Source: Acetobacter okinawensis
GTDB lineage: Bacteria > Pseudomonadota > Alphaproteobacteria > Acetobacterales > Acetobacteraceae
Assembly: GCF_002153655.1 (NCBI RefSeq)
Contig: NZ_JOPJ01000012.1
Span: 1-52,151, forward strand
Direction: 5' to 3'
DNA length: 52,151 bases
The notes under the pieces were generated by a model. It was not told the DNA's origin, did not search any database, and saw only the letters and a program-made list of their open reading frames with translations. The position numbers and the translations under genes were made by a program. Shown here in pieces: positions 24,368-33,868 of the stretch (its first letter is position 1; each line of letters starts with the position of its first letter).

Positions 24368-25023
24368 GCCTCGGCATCCGGCTGCATGTTCATGAACCAG
24401 TCCGGGCCTGCTGCCATGACCTCATCATACGTCTGGCCTGCGGGCAACACCACATCAGCACCCGGCATCCAGCCTTCGGGGGTCATGACATCACCTCGCT
24501 CCACCCGTTGCAGGGCGCGCAAGACACGGAGCATCTCGGCTACGGAGCGGCCAACTGTTGCGGGGTACCATGTAATCACCCGCACAATACCGCGCGGGTC
24601 AATAAAATACGCCGCACGCACGGTCGCGCTATTGCGCGCATCCAGGTCCAGCATGCCATAGGCGCGGGCAATAGCCAGAGACGGGTCCTCGATCACAGGG
24701 AAAGGGATTGTCACGCCAAAGCGGGCGCGTATGGCCTCCAGCCATGCCAGATGGGCTGGCAGACTATCCACCGACAGGCCAACAAGGGCGCAATCCATGG
24801 ATTCAAACTGCGGTACGGCACGGGCCATGGCAATAAATTCGCTGGTGCAGACCGGGGTAAAATCAGCCGGATGCGAAAACAGGATCACCCACCGCCCGCG
24901 CAGACTGCTGAGCGTGAAGTCACCCTGAGTGGTCCGGGCCGTAAAATCTGGGGCCTCGTCTCCGATCTTGAGGGAGGAGGAAAGAGGCACCAGGGGACAG
25001 GCATCTGCTATGCGATCATTCAT
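24364..25023 (-). CDS. 1-Cys peroxiredoxin (Prx6-type)
   Basis: A 219-aa AhpC/TSA-family peroxidase. The active site 'HPADFTPVCTSEF' carries the peroxidatic Cys59 in the P-x-x-x-T-x-x-C motif. 'YFIDPRGIVRVITWYPATVGR' is the conserved Prx6 arginine region, and the C-terminal 'TPEGWMPGADVVLPA' extension marks the Prx6 group. Cys9 and Cys78 are other thiols; neither lies where a resolving Cys is expected. It reduces organic or hydrogen peroxides. It is first in the operon with arsR and tag, is preceded by AAAGGAAA, and shares a 107-nt promoter region with the divergent MBL gene. Confidence 0.9.
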   Translation of the reverse strand: MNDRIADACPLVPLSSSLKIGDEAPDFTARTTQGDFTLSSLRGRWVILFSHPADFTPVCTSEFIAMARAVPQFESMDCALVGLSVDSLPAHLAWLEAIRARFGVTIPFPVIEDPSLAIARAYGMLDLDARNSATVRAAYFIDPRGIVRVITWYPATVGRSVAEMLRVLRALQRVERGDVMTPEGWMPGADVVLPAGQTYDEVMAAGPDWFMNMQPDAEA

Positions 25024-25064
25024 GGCAGTTTCCTTTACGCGAAATCCCGATCTTGACGCAAGAT

Positions 25065-25091
25065 GGTTTCATATTTAGTGAAACCAAATAT
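25065..25091. promoter_or_regulatory. Overlapping inverted repeats, candidate ArsR/BigR operator
   Basis: Two interlocking inverted repeats lie between the divergent peroxiredoxin and MBL genes. GGTTTC (25065-25070) pairs with GAAACC (25080-25085), and ATATTT (25071-25076) pairs with AAATAT (25086-25091), each with a 9-nt spacer. ArsR-family repressors bind AT-rich imperfect palindromes in such positions. A direct role is inferred. Confidence 0.5.
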
Positions 25092-25130
25092 ACAATGTTA
25101 CAGTAAGTTATAAATCATTGGAGTCTTCGC

Positions 25131-26057
25131 ATGTCGGATACCGCCATCACAGCAGCTACGGCCCAGATTATGATGATGCTGCGCCACCCGCAGGACCGGC
25201 CCGTCGTGCGGAGTTTTTTTGACCCTGCGACCTTTACCGCAAGCCATGTTGTACATGACCCCGCCACAAGGCAGGCCGCAGTCATAGACAGCGTGCTGGA
25301 TTATGACCCCGCATCTGGCCGCACCAACTATGCGTCTGCCCAGCAGATCGTGGATTACGTGCGCGAGCAGAAGCTGCACGTTGCCTGGCAGTTGGAAACC
25401 CACGCCCATGCCGACCACCTTTCCGCCGCACCATGGTTGCAGGAGCAGCTTGGTGGCCAGTTGGCCATTGGGGCCGACATTGTGCGAGTGCAGGAGGTTT
25501 TTGGCAAAATCTTCAATGCCGGAACCGAGTTCGCGCGCGATGGCTCCCAGTTCAACCACCTGTTCCGGGATGGTGAGGGCTTCAAGCTCGGTAATCTGGA
25601 CTGTATTGCCCTGCATGTACCCGGCCACACACCTGCGGACATGGCCTTTGTCATAGGGGACGCCGCTTTTATTGGCGATACGCTGTTCATGCCCGATTAT
25701 GGCACTGCCCGCGCCGATTTTCCCGGTGGGGATGCACGCATGCTGTACCGCTCTATCCGCCGCCTGCTGACCCTGCCCGTACAGACCCGCCTGTTCCTGT
25801 GCCACGATTACAAAGCCCCCGGGCGCGATACATTTGCGTGGGAAACAACCGTAGGGGCCGAACGCGAACATAATATTCATGTTCATGATGGTGTGGAGGA
25901 AGACGCATTTGTCAGCATGCGCACCACGCGTGATGCAAGCCTGAGCCTGCCAAACCTGATCATGCCCTCCGTGCAGGTCAATATCCGCGGTGGACATATG
26001 CCTGAGCCTGAAGACAATGGCGTCAGCTATATCAAAATTCCCGTCAATCGCCTGTAA
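25131..26057 (+). CDS. MBL-fold persulfide dioxygenase-like hydrolase (Blh/ETHE1-like)
   Basis: A 308-aa metallo-beta-lactamase-fold protein. The metal motif 'THAHADHLSAA' has His91, His93, Asp95 and His96. Further ligands are His166 ('PGHTPADM'), Asp183 ('GDTLFMPDYGTARADF') and His225 ('FLCHDYKAPG'). The last two blocks are typical of ETHE1/Blh enzymes that oxidise glutathione persulfide to sulfite using iron. The protein is longer than ETHE1 (about 250) through N- and C-terminal extensions seen in alphaproteobacterial Blh. A TTGGAG Shine-Dalgarno precedes the ATG. It is followed by a TauE exporter, which would remove the sulfite formed, and opposed to an ArsR-type regulator. Confidence 0.85.
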   Translation: MSDTAITAATAQIMMMLRHPQDRPVVRSFFDPATFTASHVVHDPATRQAAVIDSVLDYDPASGRTNYASAQQIVDYVREQKLHVAWQLETHAHADHLSAAPWLQEQLGGQLAIGADIVRVQEVFGKIFNAGTEFARDGSQFNHLFRDGEGFKLGNLDCIALHVPGHTPADMAFVIGDAAFIGDTLFMPDYGTARADFPGGDARMLYRSIRRLLTLPVQTRLFLCHDYKAPGRDTFAWETTVGAEREHNIHVHDGVEEDAFVSMRTTRDASLSLPNLIMPSVQVNIRGGHMPEPEDNGVSYIKIPVNRL

Positions 26058-26099
26058 ACCTCGCGTGCATACCCAGACCACCTTTATTGCGGAGAGCCC

Positions 26100-26891
26100 A
26101 TGTTAACGCCCCACATCCTGCATATCGCGCTGGAAATTGCCTCTGGCGGCATTGTGGGGTTTACCCTCGGGCTGGTTGGGGGGGGCGGTTCCATTCTGGC
26201 TGTCCCACTTATGGTGTATCTGGTGGGGGTGCCCAATGCCCATGTGGCTATTGGCACCAGTGCGCTCTCTGTCTCCATCAACGCGCTGGTCGGGCTGGCG
26301 CATCATGCACGCAATAAAACCGTAAAGTGGCGCTGTGCCGGCATTTTTGCCCTTTGCGGCGTTGGGGGCGCTTTTCTGGGAGCATCACTTGGCAAGGCCA
26401 TGGACGGCAAGCACCTGCTGCTGCTGTTCGCCATCCTTATGATCGGGGTGGGGGTTCTGATGATCCGTGGACGCCACAATACAGGCTGCCCCGGCGCAAG
26501 CTGTAACAGGCAGAACGCGCCCAAAGTCATGGGATACGGATTTGGCACTGGTGTGCTGTCCGGTTTTTTTGGCATTGGCGGGGGGTTTTTGATTGTACCC
26601 GGCCTTATGGCCTCGACCAGCATGCCCATCCTTAACGCGGTTGGCACATCCCTGGTGGCTGTTGCGGCATTCGGGCTGAGCACGACCTTGAGCTACATGC
26701 TCTCCGGCTACGTCAACTGGCAACTGGCCGGAATGTTCATTCTGGGTGGCGCCATAGGGTGCAGCATTGGCACCAAGGCATCCCGCGCACTGGCAGGTTC
26801 CACGGGCAGGCTGACCACTGTTTTTGCCGGCCTGATCTTTGTCGTGGCTGCATATATGATCTGGCAGGGCATCCACCAGCTTATGGGTTAA
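26100..26891 (+). CDS. TauE/SafE-family sulfite exporter
   Basis: A 263-aa inner-membrane protein with about eight segments. The two halves both carry the TauE signature: 'GFTLGLVGGGGSILAVPLMVYL' near residues 20-41 and 'GVLSGFFGIGGGFLIVPGLM' near 148-167. It presumably exports sulfite or related organosulfonates. It follows the persulfide dioxygenase-like gene by 42 nt in the same direction, and together they form the output side of the locus. A more distant relative with a C-terminal extension is encoded at 38286. Confidence 0.88.
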   Translation: MLTPHILHIALEIASGGIVGFTLGLVGGGGSILAVPLMVYLVGVPNAHVAIGTSALSVSINALVGLAHHARNKTVKWRCAGIFALCGVGGAFLGASLGKAMDGKHLLLLFAILMIGVGVLMIRGRHNTGCPGASCNRQNAPKVMGYGFGTGVLSGFFGIGGGFLIVPGLMASTSMPILNAVGTSLVAVAAFGLSTTLSYMLSGYVNWQLAGMFILGGAIGCSIGTKASRALAGSTGRLTTVFAGLIFVVAAYMIWQGIHQLMG

Positions 26892-26921
26892 GCCCCCCCG
26901 GCTCTTACGCGAACGTATTTT

Positions 26922-28613
26922 TTACAGGCTGTCCGCAGCACTTTTGTTCGGTTCCGGCTGCGCCAGTGTCTGCCGCGCACTGGCCATGGCCTGATGCAAC
27001 TGGGCATAAATATTCCCCTCCCCCAGCGCTGCAACAATATGGTGGCGCTCCATATCGGCCAGTGCATAAGAGGCTACCCTACCAAAAATCACTCTTACCC
27101 CGCGCATCTGCAGGCGGAACAGCACGTCACGCACCACGCTGGCAGCAGAGTAATCAATATCTGTAATGGCGCTGCAATCAACCACCACGCAGCGCACCGG
27201 AGTGGGTGGGTTGCACAGCAGTAAATCAATATCCTCCGCAAACAGCGAGCAGTTCGCGTAAAACAGATCTGCACAAAAGCGGTAGATCACAAGCCCCGGC
27301 TCCGTCTGCATACCGGCGCGCACGGGGCTTGCCTCCAGCTCATGTGTTGCGGGGTCGGGCCTGAGCACCATGGTATGGGGCCGGTAACTATGCCGCACAT
27401 GCCGGAACAAGGAGAGGGCAATGGCAATAAAAATCCCCTGCTCCACCCCAATACTGACCACGGTTGCCAGCGTAACCAGCGCCAGACGGAACTCCCCCGG
27501 ACTCTCCTTGCGGATATGGTTAAGGGCTGCCACATCAATCATGCCCACAGCAACACAGAACACCACAGAGCCCAGAATACAGCGGGGCAAATACTGGAGT
27601 GGCCCGGTAAAAAACAGCAGTACGCACAAGGTGACAGCAGCAAATACAAGCTGCGCCCGCTGGCTTGTTGCCCCGGCCTGCACGGCCATGGCGGTCTGGG
27701 TCGGGCTGCCATTGACCGTAAACGTGCCACTCATCCCCGCTACGGCATTGGCGGCACACAGGCCCATAATATCGGCATTTGCATCGACCGTCTCATGCAG
27801 CCGATAGGCAAATGCGTGTGATGTCGCCGCACTTTGCGCAATAATAACAAACACGCAGGAAGCCGAAATGGGCAAAAGTGCTAAAAACTGATGCCATGAA
27901 ACTACGGGCACCAGAAAATGCGGCAGGCCTCCCTGCATAGGCCCCAGAACGGTTACACCATAGCGCGCAAGCCCCAACAGCCAGCTCAGCCCAAGTGCGC
28001 CCAGCACAACCACCAGCGCCACAGGCCGACCGGGCAGAAAACGCCCACCACACAGCAGGAGCGCGCAGGCCACGCAGGATATGGCAACCGAGAGCAGGTG
28101 CACATGCGCCACAGCCTGCACAAGCCCGGCAAACTGCGCCACAGTATTGTGCGACCCTGCCTCCAGCCCCACCATGTCGTATAACATGCTCATGCTGACC
28201 TGCACGCCAACACCGGCCAAAAAACCGACCAGCACCGTACGGGACAAAAAATCCGCCAAAAAACCCAACCGGCACAGGCGAGCAACCAGCAAAAACACCG
28301 CATTAAGCAGGGCAACCGCGCTGACCAGCCGTATGTAAGCAGCACTCCCCACCGGCTCCATTTCCGACAAAGCGCTGGAAAAAATGGCAGCGGTAGCAGA
28401 ATCAGCCGCGACCACCAGATGACGGGATGAGCCAAACAGGGCAAAAGCCACCAGCGGAAAAAGCACCGTGTAAAGCCCGGTTACCGTGGGCATGCCCGCA
28501 ATACGCGCATACCCCAGAACCTGCGGAATGTTCATGGATGCCAGAGACAACCCCGCCCACATATTTTTGCTTATGGTCAACGGTTTTTGCCACCAGCCGG
28601 TCACTGTACGCAC
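26922..28613 (-). CDS. SulP-family anion transporter with STAS domain
   Basis: A 563-aa protein. The start 'GLSLASMNIPQVLGYARIAG' is the SulP TM1-2 signature; roughly 12 hydrophobic segments follow. A C-terminal STAS domain contains 'VVDCSAITDIDYSAASVVRD' near residues 465-485. SulP proteins carry sulfate, bicarbonate or dicarboxylates. I prefer a GTG start at 28613: AAAGGAG lies 10 nt upstream on the coding strand, while the longer ATG frame (28736) would overlap the divergent arsC gene and has no family support. It sits beside the persulfide/TauE locus and arsC, so sulfate or bicarbonate transport is a fair guess. Confidence 0.85.
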   Translation of the reverse strand: MRTVTGWWQKPLTISKNMWAGLSLASMNIPQVLGYARIAGMPTVTGLYTVLFPLVAFALFGSSRHLVVAADSATAAIFSSALSEMEPVGSAAYIRLVSAVALLNAVFLLVARLCRLGFLADFLSRTVLVGFLAGVGVQVSMSMLYDMVGLEAGSHNTVAQFAGLVQAVAHVHLLSVAISCVACALLLCGGRFLPGRPVALVVVLGALGLSWLLGLARYGVTVLGPMQGGLPHFLVPVVSWHQFLALLPISASCVFVIIAQSAATSHAFAYRLHETVDANADIMGLCAANAVAGMSGTFTVNGSPTQTAMAVQAGATSQRAQLVFAAVTLCVLLFFTGPLQYLPRCILGSVVFCVAVGMIDVAALNHIRKESPGEFRLALVTLATVVSIGVEQGIFIAIALSLFRHVRHSYRPHTMVLRPDPATHELEASPVRAGMQTEPGLVIYRFCADLFYANCSLFAEDIDLLLCNPPTPVRCVVVDCSAITDIDYSAASVVRDVLFRLQMRGVRVIFGRVASYALADMERHHIVAALGEGNIYAQLHQAMASARQTLAQPEPNKSAADSL

Positions 28614-28734
28614 GTGGCACCTGCTCCTTTTTTGCCTCAACCGTGGTCTGCCGCCGCCCCTGCCAGACAACCCCGGCCCTTGCCAGCCTTGCAGAACATG
28701 CAACAATTGCGCCTTTGCAAAAGGGGCATGTAAC

Positions 28735-29085
28735 ATGACTGTAACAGTTTACCACAATCCATCCTGCGGCACGTCGCGTTCCGTGCTGGAACTGGTGCGT
28801 AACGCAGGGATAGAGCCCGAAGTGGTGCTTTACCTGAAAAACCCTCCCAGCCGTAAACAGCTTGAGGAAATTGCCCGCCAAGACCCGCAGGGCGCACGCG
28901 ATCTTTTGCGCACAAAAGAAAAACTGTGCGCAGAACTCGGGCTGGACAAGGCAGACGTAACAGATGCCCAGATCCTGAATGCCATTGCCGAGCACCCCGC
29001 ACTGCTCAACCGCCCTGTTGTTGTCACCCCCAAAGGGGCCAGAGCCTGCCGTCCGGCCGATACGGTGCTGGCACTTCTGCCATAA
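28735..29085 (+). CDS. arsC: Glutaredoxin-type arsenate reductase
   Basis: A 116-aa ArsC of the glutathione/glutaredoxin-coupled family. The catalytic Cys11 sits in 'YHNPSCGTSRSVLELVRNAG'. 'YLKNPPSRKQLEEIA', 'LLRTKE' and 'RPVVVTPKGARACRP' supply the arginines that bind arsenate (around 58-60, 92-94, 107). Length is a little below E. coli ArsC (141). It reduces arsenate to arsenite. No arsenite exporter or ArsR is adjacent. It is divergent from the SulP gene and convergent with gcd. The ATG at 28735 has an AAAGGGG Shine-Dalgarno; the longer frame is a shadow of the SulP gene. Confidence 0.9.
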   Translation: MTVTVYHNPSCGTSRSVLELVRNAGIEPEVVLYLKNPPSRKQLEEIARQDPQGARDLLRTKEKLCAELGLDKADVTDAQILNAIAEHPALLNRPVVVTPKGARACRPADTVLALLP

Positions 29086-29119
29086 CCCTGAACCTGCACA
29101 ACACAGGGAACACTGGCAC

Positions 29120-29163
29120 AAAAAAAGGGCATTGTCCGGCTTATGACAAACCGGACAATGCCC
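29120..29163 (-). terminator. Terminator of gcd
   Basis: On the minus strand a perfect 13-bp stem (GGGCATTGTCCGG / CCGGACAATGCCC, 29127-29163) is followed by seven T residues (plus-strand A-run 29120-29126). It lies directly after the gcd stop codon and may also serve arsC from the other side. Confidence 0.88.
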
Positions 29164-29180
29164 CCATATTTTAACGCAGC

Positions 29181-31622
29181 TTATTCGTGCGGACTTACAC
29201 CCTCGGGCAGAGCATAGGCGATGATGTAATCCCCCACATCAGGCGAATGGCTGGCACCGCCTGCGGAAATCACCACATATTCCCGCCCGGTTCTGGGTGA
29301 GCGGTAAATAAGGGGGGCCGCCACGGCACCCACTGGCAGGCGCTGCTTCCACACCTCCTGCCCGGTCCGCGCGTTCAGGGCGCGCAGGTAATAATCCTGC
29401 GTACCAGCAAAAAAGACCAGACCCGATGCCGTAGAGGTCGGTCCACCCAATGTGGGCATACCAATGGGGACAGGCAGGTGGGTTTTGATCCCCAGCGGCC
29501 CCAGATCCTCCACCGTACCCATGGGAACCTGCCAGACAATTTTTTTGCTGTGCAGGTCAATAGCCGTCATGGTGCCAAACGGTGGCGTGCTGCACGGCAC
29601 CGCCAGAGGAGATTGCAGAATATCAATCTTTACCCCGCCATACGGGCCAGCAAGCTGCGGGCGTATGGTGCCCATAAAGCCCGGCACCTCGTCCGTTGAG
29701 ACCTTGAACTTTTTGGCGTTCTCCCGCGTGACAAGCGACATCCGCAAAGGCATGCGCATGTCGTTGACAAACATGAGGCCACTGTTCTCATCAATGGAAA
29801 TGCCGCCCCAGTTCATCCCACCCAGAAGGCTGGGCCATTCAATGTACGGTTTTTCGCCCGGTGGTGTAAACGGCCCTTCGTACACCGAATTTTTGAACAT
29901 GATCCGGCAATAAAGCTGGTCAAACGTGCTGACCCCCCACATGGCACTTTCGCTCAGCGGGTCTGCGCCAATGGTCGGCATGCCAACAGAAAACGGCTGG
30001 GTGGGGGAGAGCTGCTCACCCTGCCCTGCGGGCGATGTGGGCACCGGCTTTTCCACCACCTCGGTCACGGGTTTACCTGTGCGGCGGTCCAGCACAAAAA
30101 TATGCCCGGTCTTGGTGGTCTGGATCAGCGAAGGAATACGCTCGCCCTGCGCGTTGGTGACATCATACAACACTGGCTGGGACGGCAGGTCATAATCCCA
30201 CACATCGTGGTGGATCAACTGGGAGACCCAGCGGGTCTGGCCTGTAGCCGCATCTACCGCCACAACCGCCGAGCCAAACCGGTTGTTGGCCGCACTACGA
30301 TCTCCAGCCCAGTAATCTGGCGGGCCATTACCCGTAGGCAGGTAAACAAGGTTCAGCTCCTTGTCATATGTCGGCACGGTCCAGACATTGGGGGTGGAGA
30401 GCGTGTAGGTCTGGTCGGGGGCGGGCGCATGTGTGTTATCCGGGTTCCCTACATCCCACGCCCAGGCGAGCGCGCCGTCACGCACGTCAAACGCACGCAC
30501 AACGCCTGAAGGCTCGCCGGGCATAATGTCACGCACCCAGCCACCAATAACAACCAGATGCCCCATAACCACGGGAACAGCGGTGGGGTGGTAGCGCTTG
30601 CTGTTTTCGGTCGGCCCCATCTGCTTTTTAAGGTCTACAAACCCTGCATCGCCAAAGCTTTTGCAGAGCGCACCACTGTGGGCGTCCAGCGCAAACAGGC
30701 GTGCATCAACAGAGGAGACCAGAATACGCTGGCGGCATTCCGGGTTGGGGGAGTTGGACTTCTGCTCCTGCGTCAGGCTGGTATCCGCGTCCTGATCATA
30801 ATACCCGACGCCACGGCAGCTTACGTGCTCGGCCGTGCTTGCTCCGGGGTTAAAAGCCCAGATTTTCTGCCCCGTATCGGCATCAATCGCCGTAATCAGG
30901 TTCTCTGGTGTGCAGGAATACAGTACATTCCCGATCTGCTGGGGCGTATTCTCATCCGTACCAAAACCACTCCCGCGTATGCGGCGGCCCGTACGGTAAA
31001 CCCATGCGACCTTGAGTTGACCAACATTGGCAGGCGTAATCTGGTCATAGGGCGCAAAGCGTGTGCCTGCGGCATTCCGGCCATAGAACTCCCAGTTCTG
31101 CGGCGCATCGGCCCGACCGGCCTGCGCAACGGTGGCCTCTGCACTCAACGCACCGGGGTTGGCTATACGACCATGCGGGAAAAACGCTGCAACCAGCGTG
31201 CCCACCAGAGCAACCAGCACAGCCAGACCACCCAGAGCGCTCCAGCGCCGCACAACAGCACGGATATTGGGGAACAGGGCTGCCAGCCAAAGGCTCAGTG
31301 CCAGCAGAATGGCAGGCACAACCAGACGCGGCAGCAACTCCCAGTAACCAATATGGGGCGTGTCGTACAAAGCCCATACGCATGTCGCCGCAAATACGGC
31401 AACGCTGGCAGGCAGAGCACTGCTTTTACGCAGGAAAAACAGGGCTGCCAGCCCAATATAGGCAAGCCCTGCCAGCAGGTAATATGCCGAGCCCCCCAAC
31501 GCCAGCAACTGTCCGCCACCATAGGCGAGGGCAAGCCCGACCCCGGCACTGAGCAGCGCAAAAAGAACCCGGTACACATTGGTCAATGTGACCCAAGCCC
31601 CCGTCCTGAGCGGTTGATCCAT
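29181..31622 (-). CDS. gcd: Membrane-bound PQQ glucose dehydrogenase
   Basis: An 813-aa quinoprotein that oxidises D-glucose to gluconolactone on the periplasmic side and passes electrons to ubiquinone. The N-terminus has five transmembrane segments (residues about 10-145, for example 'YYLLAGLAYIGLAALFFL'). The rest is the eight-bladed PQQ propeller: 'NWEFYGRNAAGTRFAPYDQI', 'SSVDARLFALDAHSG', 'WVSQLIHHDVWDYDLPSQP', and the end 'EYVVISAGGASHSPDVGDYI'. Length matches E. coli Gcd (796). The ATG at 31622 has GGGAG 7 nt upstream; a longer frame adds 25 unsupported residues. It is divergent from pdc across a 510-nt region. Such periplasmic oxidation is characteristic of acetic acid bacteria. Confidence 0.95.
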   Translation of the reverse strand: MDQPLRTGAWVTLTNVYRVLFALLSAGVGLALAYGGGQLLALGGSAYYLLAGLAYIGLAALFFLRKSSALPASVAVFAATCVWALYDTPHIGYWELLPRLVVPAILLALSLWLAALFPNIRAVVRRWSALGGLAVLVALVGTLVAAFFPHGRIANPGALSAEATVAQAGRADAPQNWEFYGRNAAGTRFAPYDQITPANVGQLKVAWVYRTGRRIRGSGFGTDENTPQQIGNVLYSCTPENLITAIDADTGQKIWAFNPGASTAEHVSCRGVGYYDQDADTSLTQEQKSNSPNPECRQRILVSSVDARLFALDAHSGALCKSFGDAGFVDLKKQMGPTENSKRYHPTAVPVVMGHLVVIGGWVRDIMPGEPSGVVRAFDVRDGALAWAWDVGNPDNTHAPAPDQTYTLSTPNVWTVPTYDKELNLVYLPTGNGPPDYWAGDRSAANNRFGSAVVAVDAATGQTRWVSQLIHHDVWDYDLPSQPVLYDVTNAQGERIPSLIQTTKTGHIFVLDRRTGKPVTEVVEKPVPTSPAGQGEQLSPTQPFSVGMPTIGADPLSESAMWGVSTFDQLYCRIMFKNSVYEGPFTPPGEKPYIEWPSLLGGMNWGGISIDENSGLMFVNDMRMPLRMSLVTRENAKKFKVSTDEVPGFMGTIRPQLAGPYGGVKIDILQSPLAVPCSTPPFGTMTAIDLHSKKIVWQVPMGTVEDLGPLGIKTHLPVPIGMPTLGGPTSTASGLVFFAGTQDYYLRALNARTGQEVWKQRLPVGAVAAPLIYRSPRTGREYVVISAGGASHSPDVGDYIIAYALPEGVSPHE

Positions 31623-32132
31623 TTTTTTCTCCCAATACCCGAAATTTCCAAAAACATCAGTGCTGCAGACCTGGATAAACCGCCCTGACTGGTCCACACC
31701 CCGCCATTCCTTGGAAAGATGAAGGTCTGTGTTCCATTCTATTCAATTCTGTCAATAATAATTCAGAATTTTTAAATCACGACCAGTCGCTTCCAAACAG
31801 ATGCTGCCTTTTTGCAGCAAAATTACAGTGTATCATTCCACCCTGTATCACGTTGAGGTGAAACAGGGTGTGCCCCCCGCCGCCATACAAAACCAGGCAC
31901 GCCTGTGGGACGGGACAGGAAAATCTTTAAAATATATATCAAGCCATTGAATAACAATGGTTTGTTAATTTTTTTGGGCATAACAAGGGCTCATTGGCCC
32001 CTGATAAGTCATATTGGTTACATATGGGTTATAGGGGATTCATATATTGGACATCCCCCCAGCATCACGCGTTTATTTACCGCAATGCCCCGTCCACGCA
32101 GGGTTCTATTTTTTGAGGAATGCATACCCATC
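31623..32132. other. Divergent gcd-pdc promoter region
   Basis: No gene is supported here; the open plus-strand frame from 31905 is just an upstream extension of pdc. The left part holds an inverted repeat AATTCTG / CAGAATT (31745-31770, 12-nt spacer) about 125 nt from the gcd start. The right part is AT-rich and carries a GAGGAA Shine-Dalgarno before the pdc ATG. Separate promoters for both genes must lie here, but I cannot place them with confidence. Confidence 0.5.
31745..31770. promoter_or_regulatory. Inverted repeat upstream of gcd
   Basis: AATTCTG (31745-31751) and CAGAATT (31764-31770) form a perfect 7-bp inverted repeat with a 12-nt AT-rich spacer. It could be an operator for gcd; no regulator is identified. 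Confidence 0.3.
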
Positions 32133-33809
32133 ATGACCTATACAGTTGGAATGTATCTGGCCGAGCGTCTGGCACAGATCGGTCTCAAACATCATTTTGC
32201 CGTGGCGGGGGATTACAATCTCGTACTCCTTGACCAGCTCCTGCTCAACAAGGACATGCAGCAGATCTACTGTTGCAACGAACTGAACTGCGGCTTTAGT
32301 GCTGAAGGTTACGCACGCGCCCATGGTGCCGCCGCAGCGGTTGTCACCTTTAGCGTAGGCGCCATTTCCGCCATGAACGCCATTGGCGGCGCCTATGCGG
32401 AAAACCTGCCCGTTATCCTGATCTCCGGCTCGCCCAACAGCAATGACTATGGCAGCGGCCATGTGCTGCACCACACACTGGGCAATACCGATTATGGCTA
32501 CCAGTTGGAAATGGTGCGCCACGTAACCTGCGCTGCGGAAAGCATTACTGATGCCGCCTCCGCCCCAGCCAAGATCGACCACGTCATCCGCACCGCCCTG
32601 CGTGAGCGTAAACCGGCGTATCTGGAAATTGCCTGCAACGTGTCCTCCGCCGCGTGCGTACGCCCCGGCCCTGTGACCGCCCTGCTGGCAGAACTGACAC
32701 CCGACACCACAAGCCTGAACGCCGCTGTGGATGCTGCCGTGGCGTTGCTGGAAAAATCCGAGCGGGCCGTCATGCTGGTTGGCACCAAAGCCCGCTCCGC
32801 CCATGCGTTGAGCGAAACCGAAGCACTGGCCGACCGTATTGGCTGCGCCGTAACCATTATGGCCGCAGCCAAAGGACTGTTCCCCGAAGACCACGCCAAC
32901 TTCCGTGGCCTTTACTGGGGAGAAGTCTCCGCCCCCGGCACGCAGGAACTGGTGGAAAAAGCCGATGCCGTGCTGTGCATTGCACCCGTGTTCAACGATT
33001 ACTCAACCGTTGGCTGGACCGCATGGCCCAAGGGTGAGAACGTACTGGTTGCTGACCCCAACCGCGTAACCGTGGGTGGGCAGACGTTTGAGGGCTTTAC
33101 TCTGCGCGAATTCCTGAGCGCACTGGCCAAAAAAGCCCCCACCCGCCCCGCCAGTGCACGGGAGTCACGCTATACGCCGACCAAAATTGCCCCTGCCGCC
33201 CCGGATGCACGCCTGACGAATGACGAAATGACCCGTCAGATCAACGGTATGCTCACATCCAAAACCACCCTTGTGGCCGAAACGGGTGATTCCTGGTTCA
33301 ACGCCATGCGCATGCACCTGCCACGCCATGCACGCGTGGAAACAGAAATGCAGTGGGGCCATATTGGCTGGTCTGTTCCCTCCTCCTTCGGGAATGCCAT
33401 GGGGTCGCAGGACCGCGAACACATTGTTATGGTAGGGGATGGTTCCTTCCAGCTGACGGCGCAGGAAGTCGCCCAGATGGTGCGTTACGAACTGCCAGTC
33501 ATTATTTTCTTGGTGAACAATCGTGGTTACGTCATTGAAATTGCCATCCATGACGGGCCTTACAACTATATCAAGAACTGGGATTATGCCGGCCTGATGA
33601 ACGTGTTCAACGCGGGTGAAGGCCATGGTCTGGGCATGACGGTCACAACCGGTGCGGAACTGGCCGAAGCCATTAAAAAGGCGCAGGCCAACCGCCGTGG
33701 TCCAACCATTATCGAATGCCAGATTGAACGGACGGACTGCACGGACATGCTGGTGCAGTGGGGCAAGCGCGTGGCGTCCGCCAATGCCCGCAAACCTCAG
33801 GTTTCATAA
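32133..33809 (+). CDS. pdc: Pyruvate decarboxylase
   Basis: A 558-aa thiamine-diphosphate enzyme converting pyruvate to acetaldehyde and CO2. The start '[20 protein letters not shown]' matches the bacterial PDC N-terminus that I know from Acetobacter (557 aa). '[20 protein letters not shown]' contains the catalytic Glu (of NELN). The ThDP/magnesium motif runs from '[14 protein letters not shown]' to 'NNRGYVIE', and '[15 protein letters not shown]' follows. Bacterial PDC is rare and is a marker of acetic acid bacteria and Zymomonas. In lactate- or pyruvate-fed cells it routes carbon to acetate. It is monocistronic: own upstream region and an intrinsic terminator (33832-33868) behind. Confidence 0.97.
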   Translation: MTYTVGMYLAERLAQIGLKHHFAVAGDYNLVLLDQLLLNKDMQQIYCCNELNCGFSAEGYARAHGAAAAVVTFSVGAISAMNAIGGAYAENLPVILISGSPNSNDYGSGHVLHHTLGNTDYGYQLEMVRHVTCAAESITDAASAPAKIDHVIRTALRERKPAYLEIACNVSSAACVRPGPVTALLAELTPDTTSLNAAVDAAVALLEKSERAVMLVGTKARSAHALSETEALADRIGCAVTIMAAAKGLFPEDHANFRGLYWGEVSAPGTQELVEKADAVLCIAPVFNDYSTVGWTAWPKGENVLVADPNRVTVGGQTFEGFTLREFLSALAKKAPTRPASARESRYTPTKIAPAAPDARLTNDEMTRQINGMLTSKTTLVAETGDSWFNAMRMHLPRHARVETEMQWGHIGWSVPSSFGNAMGSQDREHIVMVGDGSFQLTAQEVAQMVRYELPVIIFLVNNRGYVIEIAIHDGPYNYIKNWDYAGLMNVFNAGEGHGLGMTVTTGAELAEAIKKAQANRRGPTIIECQIERTDCTDMLVQWGKRVASANARKPQVS

Positions 33810-33831
33810 TCTGCCACGCATAGTGCCAAGT

Positions 33832-33868
33832 AAAAAACGCTCCGGGTGCAAGTCCGGGGCGTTTTTTT
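33832..33868 (+). terminator. Terminator of pdc
   Basis: AACGCTCCGG (33836-33845) pairs with CCGGGGCGTT (33854-33863, one G-U pair), loop of 8 nt, flanked by an A-run and followed by seven T residues. It is a textbook intrinsic terminator 25 nt after the pdc stop. Confidence 0.9.

Noticed and set aside
23401..25056. 551-codon plus-strand open frame
   Set aside because: It is antisense to tag, the ArsR-type regulator and the peroxiredoxin, all of which have clear family motifs. Its product has no recognisable domain and skewed composition.
25098..26081. 327-codon minus-strand open frame
   Set aside because: Antisense to the MBL-fold persulfide dioxygenase-like gene, whose metal ligands are all visible.
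30558..31688. 376-codon plus-strand open frame
   Set aside because: Shadow of gcd on the opposite strand; the gcd protein is unambiguous over this stretch.
31905..32132. In-frame N-terminal extension of pdc
   Set aside because: The bacterial PDC N-terminus begins exactly at the ATG at 32133, and the upstream codons are AT-rich leader sequence.
33840..33862. tRNA T-arm-like sequence after pdc
   Set aside because: The hairpin resembles a T-arm, but there is no acceptor or anticodon arm and a T-run follows. It is the pdc terminator.
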